Of a stretch of 64,000 nucleotides of DNA, positions 11,129-20,186 are shown piece by piece; the stretch's first letter is position 1; each line of letters opens with the position of its first letter. Position numbers and translations under genes: made by a program. The DNA comes from Flavobacteriaceae bacterium (GTDB lineage: Bacteria > Bacteroidota > Bacteroidia > Flavobacteriales > Flavobacteriaceae). The stretch lies in assembly GCA_029238515.1 (NCBI GenBank), contig JAQWFW010000034.1, forward strand, positions 1-64,000, read 5' to 3'. Below the pieces are notes generated by a model, which was not told where the DNA came from, searched no databases, and saw only the letters and a list, made by a program, of their open reading frames with translations.

Positions 11129-11857
11129 TTAAGTATGCCAAATTTCCCATGATTTTTCGGCCTGTAGACGTAACATTTCTAATCCGTTGAGTACTTTTGC
11201 GTTTGCTTTTTTTCCTAAATTCAAAAATTTTGTTTCACTAGGATTGTATATCAAATCATAAAGTAAATGATTCTTGCCTATTCCGTTGTATGGAATGGGT
11301 GGGTATTCATCAATGTTAGGGTGGGTGCCCAAAGGTGTGCTGTTGACGATAATTGTATGCTCTTGTATGTCTTTAATATGTAAATCATCATATGCTAGTG
11401 TTTGTTCATTTTTTGGGTTTCTAGACACAAAGTAAACTTCAATTTCAAGTGAGTCAAGAGCAAATGCAACCGCTTTTGAAGCGCCTCCTGTTCCTAGAAT
11501 CAATGCTTTTTTATGAGTTGGGTTTAGATGGGGTAATAGACTGCTTTTGAATCCATAATGGTCCGTATTGCAGCCAATTAATTTACCGTTTACGATTTTA
11601 ATTGTATTTACTGCACCTATAGCTTCAGCTTCGTTGTCCAAAACATCGAGGTAGGGGATAATGCTTTCTTTGTAAGGAATAGTAACGTTGAGTCCAGAAA
11701 TACTTTTAGATTCAAAAATATGTGGAAAATCTTCAATGGATTGCAAGTCAAAATTTTCGTATTTACAAACCAATTTTTCACGCTTAAATTTTTCAGAAAA
11801 ATGTGTTCTCGAAAACGAATAATCTATGTTTTTACCAATTAACCCAAATAATTTCAT
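11129..11857 (-). CDS. aroE: Shikimate 5-dehydrogenase
   Basis: Reduces 3-dehydroshikimate to shikimate with NADPH in aromatic amino acid synthesis. From the ATG at 11857 the protein has 242 residues with the substrate-binding KLFGLIG...SFSRTHF start, NVTIPYK with catalytic K63, D99 in NTDHYGFK, and the NADPH loop GTGGAS at 122-127. The frame extends ten codons further upstream, but the ATG at 11857 overlaps the TGA of the preceding DUF368 gene as ATGA, a standard coupling arrangement, and matches the family start. It is the last gene of the DUF368-DUF368-aroE operon. Confidence 0.95.
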   Translation of the reverse strand: MKLFGLIGKNIDYSFSRTHFSEKFKREKLVCKYENFDLQSIEDFPHIFESKSISGLNVTIPYKESIIPYLDVLDNEAEAIGAVNTIKIVNGKLIGCNTDHYGFKSSLLPHLNPTHKKALILGTGGASKAVAFALDSLEIEVYFVSRNPKNEQTLAYDDLHIKDIQEHTIIVNSTPLGTHPNIDEYPPIPYNGIGKNHLLYDLIYNPSETKFLNLGKKANAKVLNGLEMLRLQAEKSWEIWHT

Positions 11858-12894
11858 ACTAGCTTTTTTTGACGTTTCCCATACCATTCTAAACTTAAAA
11901 CAATTCCGACCCCTACAAAGATAAACACAATTGCATAAAGCGTTTCGGTGGAGTTGAATTCTGGTATAAAGCGTTCATAGTTTTCAATAATATAATCTCC
12001 TCTGGAGTCTGTAAGAAGTTCTCCCAAATGGTTTTGTTTGTAGATGGTTTTTTTCCAAGGCCAGACTACGCCTAAAGACCCTGAAATAAACCCCATAATA
12101 ACTGCTAGTGTTATGCTTTTGTAATGTTTTAATACGTAATTTAAAACATGCGAAAAACTTACCAGTCCCACAATAGAACCAAGTGTAAAAACGAATAATA
12201 TTTTAAGCATTTTTAAAGTATATGGATCTGAAAGCACTGCAAAATCACCAGTACTTATTCCTAATCCTACCTCGAAAAGTGCATTGACAGCATCGACAAG
12301 CAGTAAAACATAATTGCCCAACAATATGAGAATAAAAGAACCTGAAAATCCTGGAAGTGTCATTCCTGTTATACTAATGATTCCGCAGAAAAAGACAAAT
12401 AGTAAATTATCGTTTTCTGTGGCTGGATTCAAAAAACTGATGCTTAGTCCTAAAATAATTCCAATTATTGTACTGAAAATGGTTGTTTTATTCCAAGATT
12501 TGAAATCATTATAGATGTAAATAACAGATCCTATAATCATTCCAAAAAACACACTCCAAACATATAATTCGTGACGGATAATGAGGTAGTCTAATGCTTT
12601 GGAAACACTGAAATAACTGATGATCATTCCCAAAAATAGCAAACTCAAAAATCGTCCATTCACATAAGTATAAAACGAGGAAAATCGCCCCGAAAATAAT
12701 AATTTAAATCCTTTGCGGTTGAATTTTTGAAGTGCATAAATAAATTCTTCATAAAATCCAGCAACAAATGCAACAATTCCACCAGAAACACCAGGAACTT
12801 TGTTGGCTGTTCCCATTGCCAATCCTTTTAGGACAAGCAATATTTTATCTTTTATTGTGGTATACTTATTCAATAGGTGTGGTTTTTGCACCAA
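11854..12894 (-). CDS. DUF368 (PopT-type) membrane protein, second copy
   Basis: A polytopic membrane protein of about 346 residues with the DUF368 signature KGLAMGTANKVPGVSGG near the N-terminus and a second GMTLPGFSGSF half-repeat. DUF368 proteins (PopT) have been proposed as undecaprenyl-phosphate translocases that return the lipid carrier across the inner membrane for peptidoglycan and polysaccharide synthesis. The start is uncertain: no ATG exists before the core, only TTG (12894), GTG (12891) or TTG (12873), and all overlap the end of the upstream DUF368 gene by up to 29 bases. It overlaps aroE by four bases at its other end. Confidence 0.85.
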   Translation of the reverse strand: MVQKPHLLNKYTTIKDKILLVLKGLAMGTANKVPGVSGGIVAFVAGFYEEFIYALQKFNRKGFKLLFSGRFSSFYTYVNGRFLSLLFLGMIISYFSVSKALDYLIIRHELYVWSVFFGMIIGSVIYIYNDFKSWNKTTIFSTIIGIILGLSISFLNPATENDNLLFVFFCGIISITGMTLPGFSGSFILILLGNYVLLLVDAVNALFEVGLGISTGDFAVLSDPYTLKMLKILFVFTLGSIVGLVSFSHVLNYVLKHYKSITLAVIMGFISGSLGVVWPWKKTIYKQNHLGELLTDSRGDYIIENYERFIPEFNSTETLYAIVFIFVGVGIVLSLEWYGKRQKKLV

Positions 12895-13795
12895 TTTTTT
12901 CTAAAATAATAATCATTAAAAAGCCAAAGAGCATAAGTCCAAAGGCAGCCAAAAGCTGTGGGTCTCCATCAAAAGAAAAAGGCGAAATACATTCTTCTTT
13001 AAAGGGTACATTGATACCCTTTGAGTTTAGTCTATAGGTAAGTACTTTTTTCCAGGGCCATATCTTTGTAAGTGCACCAATCATAAATCCTGTAAGTACG
13101 GCTAGTGTAAAATTTTTATGGTTTTTGAATAACCATTTTAACAATTTTGAAAATGATAAAATCCCAACAATTGCACCTGTTATAAAAATCAGTATTTTGT
13201 CTATTTCTTTATTGTTTAGGGCTTGTAAAACATTGGTGTAACTTCCTAAAATCACCAATATAAAAGCTCCTGATATACCAGGAAGAATCATGGCGCAAAT
13301 TGCTATTGCTCCAGATAAAAATAAATACAAAAGACTCTCTGAACTAGCCAATGCATTTAGCTGAGTGAGTTGGTAAGCAAATATTCCCCCAAAAATCAAA
13401 CCTAAGATTGCAGCAAAATTTAATTGTTTTATTTTTTTGAGAACAAAAATGATGCTAGCCAATACTAAACCGAAAAAAAAGGCCCAAACCAGTATAGGTT
13501 TTTCTTCCAGTAAATAGGTAACCAATTTAGAAAGCGAAAGGATACTCAAAAGAATACCTAAAAATAGAGCCATCAAAAAATTTCCATTGATTCTGTTCCA
13601 AGCTGTTGCTATTCCCTCAGATCTCAAGGATTTTATGACGCTTAAATTGATATTGTTTAGCGAACTGATTAGTTCTTCATAAATTCCTGAGATAAAGGCA
13701 ATAGTGCCTCCAGAAACTCCTGGAACAACGTCTGCGGTACCCATGGCCATTCCTTTAAAAATCAGAATGAGGTAGTCAAAGAAATTACGTTTCAT
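12866..13795 (-). CDS. DUF368 (PopT-type) membrane protein, first copy
   Basis: A 309-residue membrane protein with the family signature KGMAMGTADVVPGVSGG and the second half-repeat AMILPGISGAF, an inverted-repeat membrane fold. The family is proposed to flip undecaprenyl phosphate; lipid specificity here is inferred from family only. It starts with an ATG at 13795 and its 3' end overlaps the second DUF368 gene. The pair probably arose by tandem duplication, though the two are clearly diverged, and two copies side by side suggests a division of labour. Confidence 0.87.
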   Translation of the reverse strand: MKRNFFDYLILIFKGMAMGTADVVPGVSGGTIAFISGIYEELISSLNNINLSVIKSLRSEGIATAWNRINGNFLMALFLGILLSILSLSKLVTYLLEEKPILVWAFFFGLVLASIIFVLKKIKQLNFAAILGLIFGGIFAYQLTQLNALASSESLLYLFLSGAIAICAMILPGISGAFILVILGSYTNVLQALNNKEIDKILIFITGAIVGILSFSKLLKWLFKNHKNFTLAVLTGFMIGALTKIWPWKKVLTYRLNSKGINVPFKEECISPFSFDGDPQLLAAFGLMLFGFLMIIILEKIGAKTTPIE

Positions 13796-13830
13796 GTCAA
13801 CAGATTAGTGAATGCTAAAGATAGCTAAAA

Positions 13831-15234
13831 TTAGTTGGACGCTTTGTTGTAACTTTTGATGAAATGCAACACAGCTTTTCGTGCATACACCTCAGGAAAT
13901 AATTCTTCTAAAATAAAAACGTGTTCGGCATTAAAGTGTAATGCAGTGAGCAAGTGTGTGTATCCTGTTTCAGGTTGATTTAATTGGAAACAAATACCAG
14001 AAATTCTGAACTCTAATTCCTCACTCTTTGGGTGGTGTTCCAAGGCCTGAACAAAATTGTATTTGGCGGCCTCTAACTCTCCTAATTTGATCAGTATATC
14101 GCCTCTTGAGATCCAAGTTTCCAGAGAACATTCGTCAAGCTCTAGTGTTCTTTTGTATCCGCGTTCTGCTTCTTCTAAATACTTTAATCGTTCATTTATT
14201 TTTGAGTAAAACAACCAATAGTCAGCATTTTCACTATCAATATCTATGGCCTTATTGACATAAAAAAGTGATTTTAAGAAATCTTTTTTTGAAAAATAAA
14301 ACAATGAAATACTCATCCAACCTTTATCAAATGCAGGGTCTTCCTCAACAGATTTTGTATAAAATTTTAGTGCTAAGTCATTTTTTTTAAGCTGCTCATA
14401 GCAATATCCAATTTTCAGTAATGTGTATGCTGTTGTTCCTTCAATAGCCATTGAAACGGTGTATTGCTCAATGGCTTCCTCGTGTCGGTTGAGTCGTTCT
14501 AAAACTTTTGCTTTTTCTAGGTATGCACCAATAAACGTGTCGTCAGATATGACTGCAAAATCGAATGCTGTAAGTGCTTTTTGAAGCTCTTTTTCTTCAA
14601 GATATTGTTTCCCTAATTGATGCCATGCAACTTCACAATAGGGGTTTTGATCCAAATACCAGTTCAGATACTTAATAGCTTGTTTTGATTGGTTTAAAAA
14701 TTCAAAACAGTAAATGATGTTGTATAGTGAGGAGTAATCCTCTATATCTAAATCCACACACTTCATAAAGTGTGTTTTTGCTTGTTCGTATTGATTTAAA
14801 AATAGGTACTCCATACCTATTAGCGAGTGTATTTCCGAGCAATCATCTGTTATTTTTATAGCTTCCTTAAAAGTGTCAATTGCTTTTTGGTGTTGGTCCT
14901 TTTTGGAATAAATATTTGCTCTTTGAATGTATAATTCTTCATTGTTTGGTTCCAATTCAAAAAGTGAATTTAAAAGCTTTTCTGCAGCATTAAAATCGTT
15001 TTCAAAAATTAAAATTTCTACGCGAAACAATCTTAAATTAATTGATGAAGGGTGTTGGTCTAAACCTAAATTAATAGCTTTTTTTGCCAATGCTACCTTA
15101 CCAATTTCAAGATAGTGGTGAATGATGCTCTCGAACTCATTTGAATCAAAGAAAAAAACATTATTCGTTTTTAACATTGACTCGAATTTTGTCAATGAAT
15201 ATTTTTGACTTTCATCGGAAGGGCTTAACTCCAT
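13831..15234 (-). CDS. Tetratricopeptide repeat protein
   Basis: A 467-residue protein built almost entirely of TPR helices, about ten or more repeats, with typical A-x-x-x-Y/F and alternating large/small residues (for example HQKAIDTFKEAIKI and HEEAIEQYTVSMAIE). There is no signal peptide or membrane segment, so it should be cytoplasmic. It looks like a protein-interaction scaffold; similar TPR proteins are conserved in flavobacteria but I know of no defined function. It lies 35 bases upstream of the DUF368 operon and 80 bases downstream of the aminotransferase gene, all on the same strand. Confidence 0.85.
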   Translation of the reverse strand: MELSPSDESQKYSLTKFESMLKTNNVFFFDSNEFESIIHHYLEIGKVALAKKAINLGLDQHPSSINLRLFRVEILIFENDFNAAEKLLNSLFELEPNNEELYIQRANIYSKKDQHQKAIDTFKEAIKITDDCSEIHSLIGMEYLFLNQYEQAKTHFMKCVDLDIEDYSSLYNIIYCFEFLNQSKQAIKYLNWYLDQNPYCEVAWHQLGKQYLEEKELQKALTAFDFAVISDDTFIGAYLEKAKVLERLNRHEEAIEQYTVSMAIEGTTAYTLLKIGYCYEQLKKNDLALKFYTKSVEEDPAFDKGWMSISLFYFSKKDFLKSLFYVNKAIDIDSENADYWLFYSKINERLKYLEEAERGYKRTLELDECSLETWISRGDILIKLGELEAAKYNFVQALEHHPKSEELEFRISGICFQLNQPETGYTHLLTALHFNAEHVFILEELFPEVYARKAVLHFIKSYNKASN

Positions 15235-15314
15235 AGAGTGGTTTTTGTAATTATAAATTTAGGATTATATCAGCCAATGTTGAACCCCTGTTCTGAATGT
15301 TTTCAACAAATTAA

Positions 15315-16505
15315 TTAACAGTTTTTTGAAAGAGAATCAAGAATTTTTAATAAGGTATTACATCCTTGTTCTAGTTCTTCAAAAGATATAGTCAATGGCG
15401 GAGTGATTCTTATGGCTTTGGGTTCGTAGAGCAGCCAAAATAAAATCAGTCCTTGGTTCATGGCCTCTATAACGACTTTGTTTGTGATTTCGGGACTTGA
15501 GGTTAATGCGGAGAGCATTAGACCTTTTCCTCTTATTTCTTTTATTAAAGGGTGCTTTAGCTTTTTACGGATGTATTTTTCTTTTTCTAGCGCATCGTTC
15601 ATTAGTGTACTTTCTGTAATTTCTTTTAGCGTCGCTAGTGCTGCCGCTGCAATTACAGGATGCCCTCCAAATGTTGTGATGTGTCCTAATTTTGGACTGT
15701 CGGACAAGCTGTCCATCAATTCAGCCGAAGCTGAAAAAGCACCTATAGGCATACCTCCGCCAAGCCCTTTTCCTACGACTACGATGTCTGGAGTGCAATT
15801 ATAGTTTTCGAAACCAAAAACAGTTCCTGTACGACCAAAACCTGGCTGAATTTCGTCTAAAATTAATAAAGCCCCTATAGCTTTACATCTTCTTTCTACT
15901 TTTTGTAAGTATTCATTCTTTGGTTCAATAAAACCAGCACCACCTTGAATGGTTTCTAAAATTACAGCAGCTGTTTTTGAGGTGATTTTCTCTAGTTCCT
16001 TTTCTTCATTAAAATGAATAAAACGAACGTCGGGGAGGAGTGGACGAAATGGTTGTTTGCGTTCTTCATACCCCATCACACTAAGTGCTCCCATGGTATT
16101 TCCATGATAGGCCTTGTGTGCTGCAAGAATCTCTGATCTTCCAGTGTATCGTCTTGCCAATTTCAATGCGCCATCTATGGCCTCCGTACCCGAATTGGTG
16201 AGGTATGTTTTTTCAATATGCTTTGGTAGATAGTTGGCCAATAATTGAGTGAGTTCCAAAGCGGGTTTTTGGATATATTCGCCATAAACCATCACATGCA
16301 TATAGCTGTCCAATTGATTTTTTATGGCCTCAACTACTTTTGGATGACGATGTCCCAAACTGCAAGCCGAAACACCCGCAACAAAATCTAAATACTTTTT
16401 TTGGTTATTATCATAAATGAAACTTCCTTCTGCATGAGAAATTTCCATCGCCAATGGGTGTGGCGTTGTTTGCGCTTGAAACCTTAAAAAATCGTCTTTG
16501 CTCAA
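15315..16505 (-). CDS. Class III PLP-dependent aminotransferase (ornithine/acetylornithine type)
   Basis: The 396-residue protein has the fold-type I class III landmarks: TNSGTEA at 103-109, DEIQPGFGRTG at 217-227 and the PLP lysine K246 in VVVGKGLGGGMPIGAF. It probably transfers an omega-amino group from a diamine-type substrate such as ornithine or acetylornithine to 2-oxoglutarate, but no arginine genes are nearby and the substrate is unresolved. The start is TTG at 16505, overlapping the TGA of the ostA-like gene as TTGA; an in-frame stop lies shortly upstream and no ATG is available. It is co-transcribed with the ostA-like gene. Confidence 0.9.
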   Translation of the reverse strand: MSKDDFLRFQAQTTPHPLAMEISHAEGSFIYDNNQKKYLDFVAGVSACSLGHRHPKVVEAIKNQLDSYMHVMVYGEYIQKPALELTQLLANYLPKHIEKTYLTNSGTEAIDGALKLARRYTGRSEILAAHKAYHGNTMGALSVMGYEERKQPFRPLLPDVRFIHFNEEKELEKITSKTAAVILETIQGGAGFIEPKNEYLQKVERRCKAIGALLILDEIQPGFGRTGTVFGFENYNCTPDIVVVGKGLGGGMPIGAFSASAELMDSLSDSPKLGHITTFGGHPVIAAAALATLKEITESTLMNDALEKEKYIRKKLKHPLIKEIRGKGLMLSALTSSPEITNKVVIEAMNQGLILFWLLYEPKAIRITPPLTISFEELEQGCNTLLKILDSLSKNC

Positions 16506-18325
16506 TTTTGTTTTTTCGATATTTTAGACTTATATACCTTTTCCTTTACAGGTTTAATCTTGCGTGTAGATTTTAATTTCTCTGGGGGTACATTCCTTGC
16601 TGCTTTATTGGGCCTCTTTAGGGTTTTAGCTTTGGGTTGTTTATTTTTGGCCGCATCATCTTTTTGCGTTTCTGCTTTTTCTATACGATTTAGGAGATCT
16701 TCATCAAAAAATTCATCTTGAGGATTATAAGCATCCAACCCCTTGATTTTAGGTAAATTTAAAGGAGGGTCGTCTGCAAATAAATCTTCTACACTTCTTG
16801 GACGTTCGTCGTTTCGCCAAATAAATCCTTTTAGTTTTCTTTCATTTTCTGGAAAGTCTTCATTGGGATATGTTTTTCCACCAATTTGGTTAAGTTTTCT
16901 CAATTCGTCTATTGCGTTTTCGGAAATAAATATTTTGATGGCTCCAGATTTTGACCTATCAATCCCTACTAATTCATCCTCGCTATTTCTTAAGAAATAT
17001 ATGGTTTCGGCATTTTTTATGACATCAATGGTTTCCATTTCATTATTGACAAATAATCCATAAAGTCTTTTCCCAGAAATTTGATTGTATCCATCACCCA
17101 AACTGTCTTTATTGATGACAAATGCGTTGTCAAATACTTTGAGAGAATCCAAGGTTTCCTTTTTTGAATTTGAAATTAAATGAATGGAATCTCCAGTGAT
17201 TTGGCTTTCGTAGTGCCACAAAACAGGATGTTCTTTTTTTGTAAAAGCATCAGCGTTAAGATCATAAAAATTGATGAGCTGAGTGAGTCCGGTCTTTTGA
17301 TTCATGTGTATGGAATCTGCTTTTCCACTCAAATTGGACTTAAACATTTTGGCATTATAATATCCACGTAAAATTCGATCATCAGGTGGTCCTGTAACCA
17401 TCAATGTATCGCTATGTATAAAGATGGAATCATTTTCTTGTTCTGTGATAGCGAGTGCTCTTTTGGTGATAAAAACAGAATCTTTTTTTCGAAAAACCTC
17501 AGCGTAGTGCCCTTTGATGATACTGCTGTTTAGGGTATCTGTAATGGTGATGTTGTTTGATGCCGAAGCAAAACTTATGTTGCGATCAAAATATAAACTA
17601 TCGCCCTCAACAATACGGTCGTCGTAATTAATTTTTGATTTTTTTACAAAATACCCTGTATCGTTATTGGTGTTATAAAATCCGCGTTCACAATAAATAA
17701 TACTAGTTTCACTTGTGATGGTTGTAGGGCCAAATAAGAATGCATATCCGGATTCGGTATAAAAATCTAAACGTTCTGTGTCGATCACATATTCAGGATT
17801 AATTAACTTTACATCGTTTACAAACTGGTATTTTTTTGACTTTACATAATACCGTCCAATGGTGCTTGTAATAGTTCCAGATGTATCGCGAACAACTTTA
17901 CCTTTTTGGTTGTAGTATGCTTGTTGTTTTACACGGTCAAAATGCAGAACATCTGTATACAGCCGCGAATCGGGATCAATTAAAACGACATCTCCACTAG
18001 CATAGGCCAATTGTGTTTTTCCACTGTATTCAACATACTTTGAATTCATATTGATACTATCTCCTTGCTTGACGCGTACACTGCCATAGGCCTCAATAAA
18101 ATCTTCTTTACCGTAATATATAGCTTCATTACACCATACCTCTATACCTTCATGCTTGACATGAACTTGATTCGCGTTATCTCGTCTCAATATTGTGGCT
18201 CCAGGTTTGTCTTCAACAAAGTCCATATAGGGCGCATACTCAATTTCAATCTGCTTTCGTTCTTGAGCATTCAACAGTAAAGTTGTTGAGAAAATAAAAA
18301 AGACCAGCAGGTGTTTTGTGTTCAC
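16502..18325 (-). CDS. OstA/LptA-like periplasmic protein
   Basis: About 607 residues. A signal peptide (NTKHLLVFFIFSTTLLLNAQ) leads into a long beta-rich OstA-type region (about 30-500) of repeated short strands typical of LptA/LptD bridge domains, then a basic, lysine-rich C-terminal tail. Such proteins carry LPS from the inner to the outer membrane; this long Bacteroidota form is usually annotated OstA-like. The frame runs to a TTG at 18349, but that codon lies inside the -7 box TATTTTTG (18347-18354), so the GTG at 18325 is the likely start and places the signal peptide exactly at the N-terminus. Confidence 0.85.
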   Translation of the reverse strand: MNTKHLLVFFIFSTTLLLNAQERKQIEIEYAPYMDFVEDKPGATILRRDNANQVHVKHEGIEVWCNEAIYYGKEDFIEAYGSVRVKQGDSINMNSKYVEYSGKTQLAYASGDVVLIDPDSRLYTDVLHFDRVKQQAYYNQKGKVVRDTSGTITSTIGRYYVKSKKYQFVNDVKLINPEYVIDTERLDFYTESGYAFLFGPTTITSETSIIYCERGFYNTNNDTGYFVKKSKINYDDRIVEGDSLYFDRNISFASASNNITITDTLNSSIIKGHYAEVFRKKDSVFITKRALAITEQENDSIFIHSDTLMVTGPPDDRILRGYYNAKMFKSNLSGKADSIHMNQKTGLTQLINFYDLNADAFTKKEHPVLWHYESQITGDSIHLISNSKKETLDSLKVFDNAFVINKDSLGDGYNQISGKRLYGLFVNNEMETIDVIKNAETIYFLRNSEDELVGIDRSKSGAIKIFISENAIDELRKLNQIGGKTYPNEDFPENERKLKGFIWRNDERPRSVEDLFADDPPLNLPKIKGLDAYNPQDEFFDEDLLNRIEKAETQKDDAAKNKQPKAKTLKRPNKAARNVPPEKLKSTRKIKPVKEKVYKSKISKKQN

Positions 18326-18346
18326 GATTATAAATTCGAATTTTAA

Positions 18347-18354
18347 CAAAAATA
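18347..18354 (-). promoter_or_regulatory. -7 promoter box of the ostA-like operon
   Basis: Minus-strand TATTTTTG, 21 bases before the GTG at 18325. It overlaps the first codon of the longest reading frame and therefore argues for the shorter protein. Confidence 0.55.
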
Positions 18355-18420
18355 GGGAATATTCAAAATTTTTGGCGCAAATACGCTCAAAATAAAGAAG
18401 ATCACAATTTTGGAATTGAT

Positions 18421-19695
18421 TTATTTCCTGAAAATTGTTTGTTTTCGGTCTGGACCAACGGAAACAATTTTAATAGGAATTTGTAATTCATTTTCTAGAA
18501 ATTCAATGTATTCCATGAGTGCGTTCGGTAGAGTGTCTACACTATCCATTGCTGTCAAGTCTTCTTCCCACCCATTAAAATTGGTATAAATTGGGCTCAC
18601 ATTTTCAGCTTCAATATTGTAGGGAAGGTGTTTGATTTCTTTCCCTTTGTAGTTGTATGCGGTACACACTTTTAAAGTTTTGAACCCTGAAAGAACATCC
18701 GCTTTCATCATCATGAGTTGCGTTACACCATTCACTTGACATGCGTAGCGTAGCGCCACCAAATCTAGCCATCCACATCGTCTAGCTCTCCCTGTTGTTG
18801 CACCAAATTCATGCCCAACACGGCTCATTTTTTCTCCGTTTTCATCAAAAAGTTCGGTAGGGAAGGGGCCCGATCCTACTCGTGTGGTGTATGCTTTGAA
18901 AATCCCAAAAACTTCGTTGATAGTGTTTGGTGCTACTCCTAGACCAGTACAAGCTCCTGCAGCGGTCGTATTGGAGGATGTGACAAAGGGGTATGTCCCA
19001 AAGTCGATATCCAACAACGACCCTTGAGCACCTTCTGCGAGTACCGATTTTTGGTCGCGTTGTGCCTGATGAATGTATTCTTCAGAATCAATAAATTCTA
19101 AAGATTTTAGGGTTTCTACCGCTTTAAAGAATTCAGACTCTAATTCGTCTAAATCGTATTCAAGTTTTATGTTGTAGAAATCAATCATTGATTGATGTTT
19201 GTTGGCTAAATTGCGGTATTTTTCTTTCCAATCATCCAGTTCTAAATCTCCGACACGAATACCATTTCGACCAGTTTTATCCATGTATGTTGGTCCAATA
19301 CCTTTTAGGGTAGAACCGATTTTTGCCTTTCCTTTTGAGGCCTCCGAAGCCGCATCCAATAAGCGATGCGTTGGGAGTATTAGGTGGGCTTTACGTGAAA
19401 TCAATAATGTTTTTCTAAAATCTACATCCTGGTCTGTGAGTTTATCCAATTCTTTTTTAAATATCACAGGATCTATAACCACTCCGTTTCCAACAAGGTT
19501 TTTGACTTCATCGTGAAAAATCCCAGAAGGAATCGTGTGTAAAACGTGTTTCATGCCATTGAAGACAAGTGTATGACCTGCGTTTGGTCCTCCTTGAAAT
19601 CGCGCAATGATATCGTAATTTTTGGTTAGTACATCAACAATTTTTCCTTTTCCTTCATCGCCCCACTGGAGTCCTAAAAGCAAATCTACAGCCAT
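18421..19695 (-). CDS. purA: Adenylosuccinate synthetase
   Basis: Joins IMP and aspartate with GTP hydrolysis, the first committed step to AMP. The 424-residue protein begins with the diagnostic GDEGKGK loop (residues 12-18) and has NAGHT, GIGPTY, QGSLLDIDFGTYPFVTSSN and TTGRARRCGW, all conserved family blocks. It lies eight bases after a Fur-type regulator gene, which follows a Rel gene, all on the same strand, so the three are probably one operon. In E. coli PurA is inhibited by ppGpp, which makes the link with Rel notable. Confidence 0.98.
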   Translation of the reverse strand: MAVDLLLGLQWGDEGKGKIVDVLTKNYDIIARFQGGPNAGHTLVFNGMKHVLHTIPSGIFHDEVKNLVGNGVVIDPVIFKKELDKLTDQDVDFRKTLLISRKAHLILPTHRLLDAASEASKGKAKIGSTLKGIGPTYMDKTGRNGIRVGDLELDDWKEKYRNLANKHQSMIDFYNIKLEYDLDELESEFFKAVETLKSLEFIDSEEYIHQAQRDQKSVLAEGAQGSLLDIDFGTYPFVTSSNTTAAGACTGLGVAPNTINEVFGIFKAYTTRVGSGPFPTELFDENGEKMSRVGHEFGATTGRARRCGWLDLVALRYACQVNGVTQLMMMKADVLSGFKTLKVCTAYNYKGKEIKHLPYNIEAENVSPIYTNFNGWEEDLTAMDSVDTLPNALMEYIEFLENELQIPIKIVSVGPDRKQTIFRK

Positions 19696-19703
19696 ATGTT
19701 TAG

Positions 19704-20159
19704 TTAATTTTTAGTATTTTTTTTTGTTCCGTAGAAGTAAAGTGAATGATTTTGAATATCAATATCAAATACTTCTTCGATGGTTTTCTTTATGGATTGA
19801 ATTCTTGGATCACAAAACTCAATGACTTCGCCTGTGTCGGTCAGAATTACATGATCGTGTTGTTTATCAAAATAAGATTTTTCGTACTGTGCTTGGTTTA
19901 GACCAAATTGATGTTTACGTACTAGGCCACATTCCAACAAAAGCTCAATCGTGTTGTACAGCGTTGCACGAGATACTCTATATTTTTTATTTTTCATTTT
20001 GATGTAAAGAGACTCTATATCAAAGTGATCATCATTGTTATAAATTTCCTGTAAAATAGCAAAGCGTTCAGGAGTTTTACGCTGACTGTTTTCTTCGAGG
20101 TATTTTGTAAAAACGTTTTTTACAATTTCTTGATCGCTATGTTTGGTTTTTGGACTCAT
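19704..20159 (-). CDS. Fur family transcriptional regulator
   Basis: A 151-residue metalloregulator with the winged helix ([31 protein letters not shown]) and the metal-sensing dimerisation domain ([10 protein letters not shown]). The usual structural zinc pair CxxC after the HDH motif is missing (LTDTG), leaving one cysteine in FCDPRI, so zinc binding differs from E. coli Fur. Whether it senses iron, zinc or peroxide cannot be told. The frame begins at TTG 20165, but the ATG two codons later at 20159 is the better start. It sits between the rel and purA genes. Confidence 0.9.
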   Translation of the reverse strand: MSPKTKHSDQEIVKNVFTKYLEENSQRKTPERFAILQEIYNNDDHFDIESLYIKMKNKKYRVSRATLYNTIELLLECGLVRKHQFGLNQAQYEKSYFDKQHDHVILTDTGEVIEFCDPRIQSIKKTIEEVFDIDIQNHSLYFYGTKKNTKN

Positions 20160-20186
20160 GTTCAAAACCTCAAATTTAACTATTTT

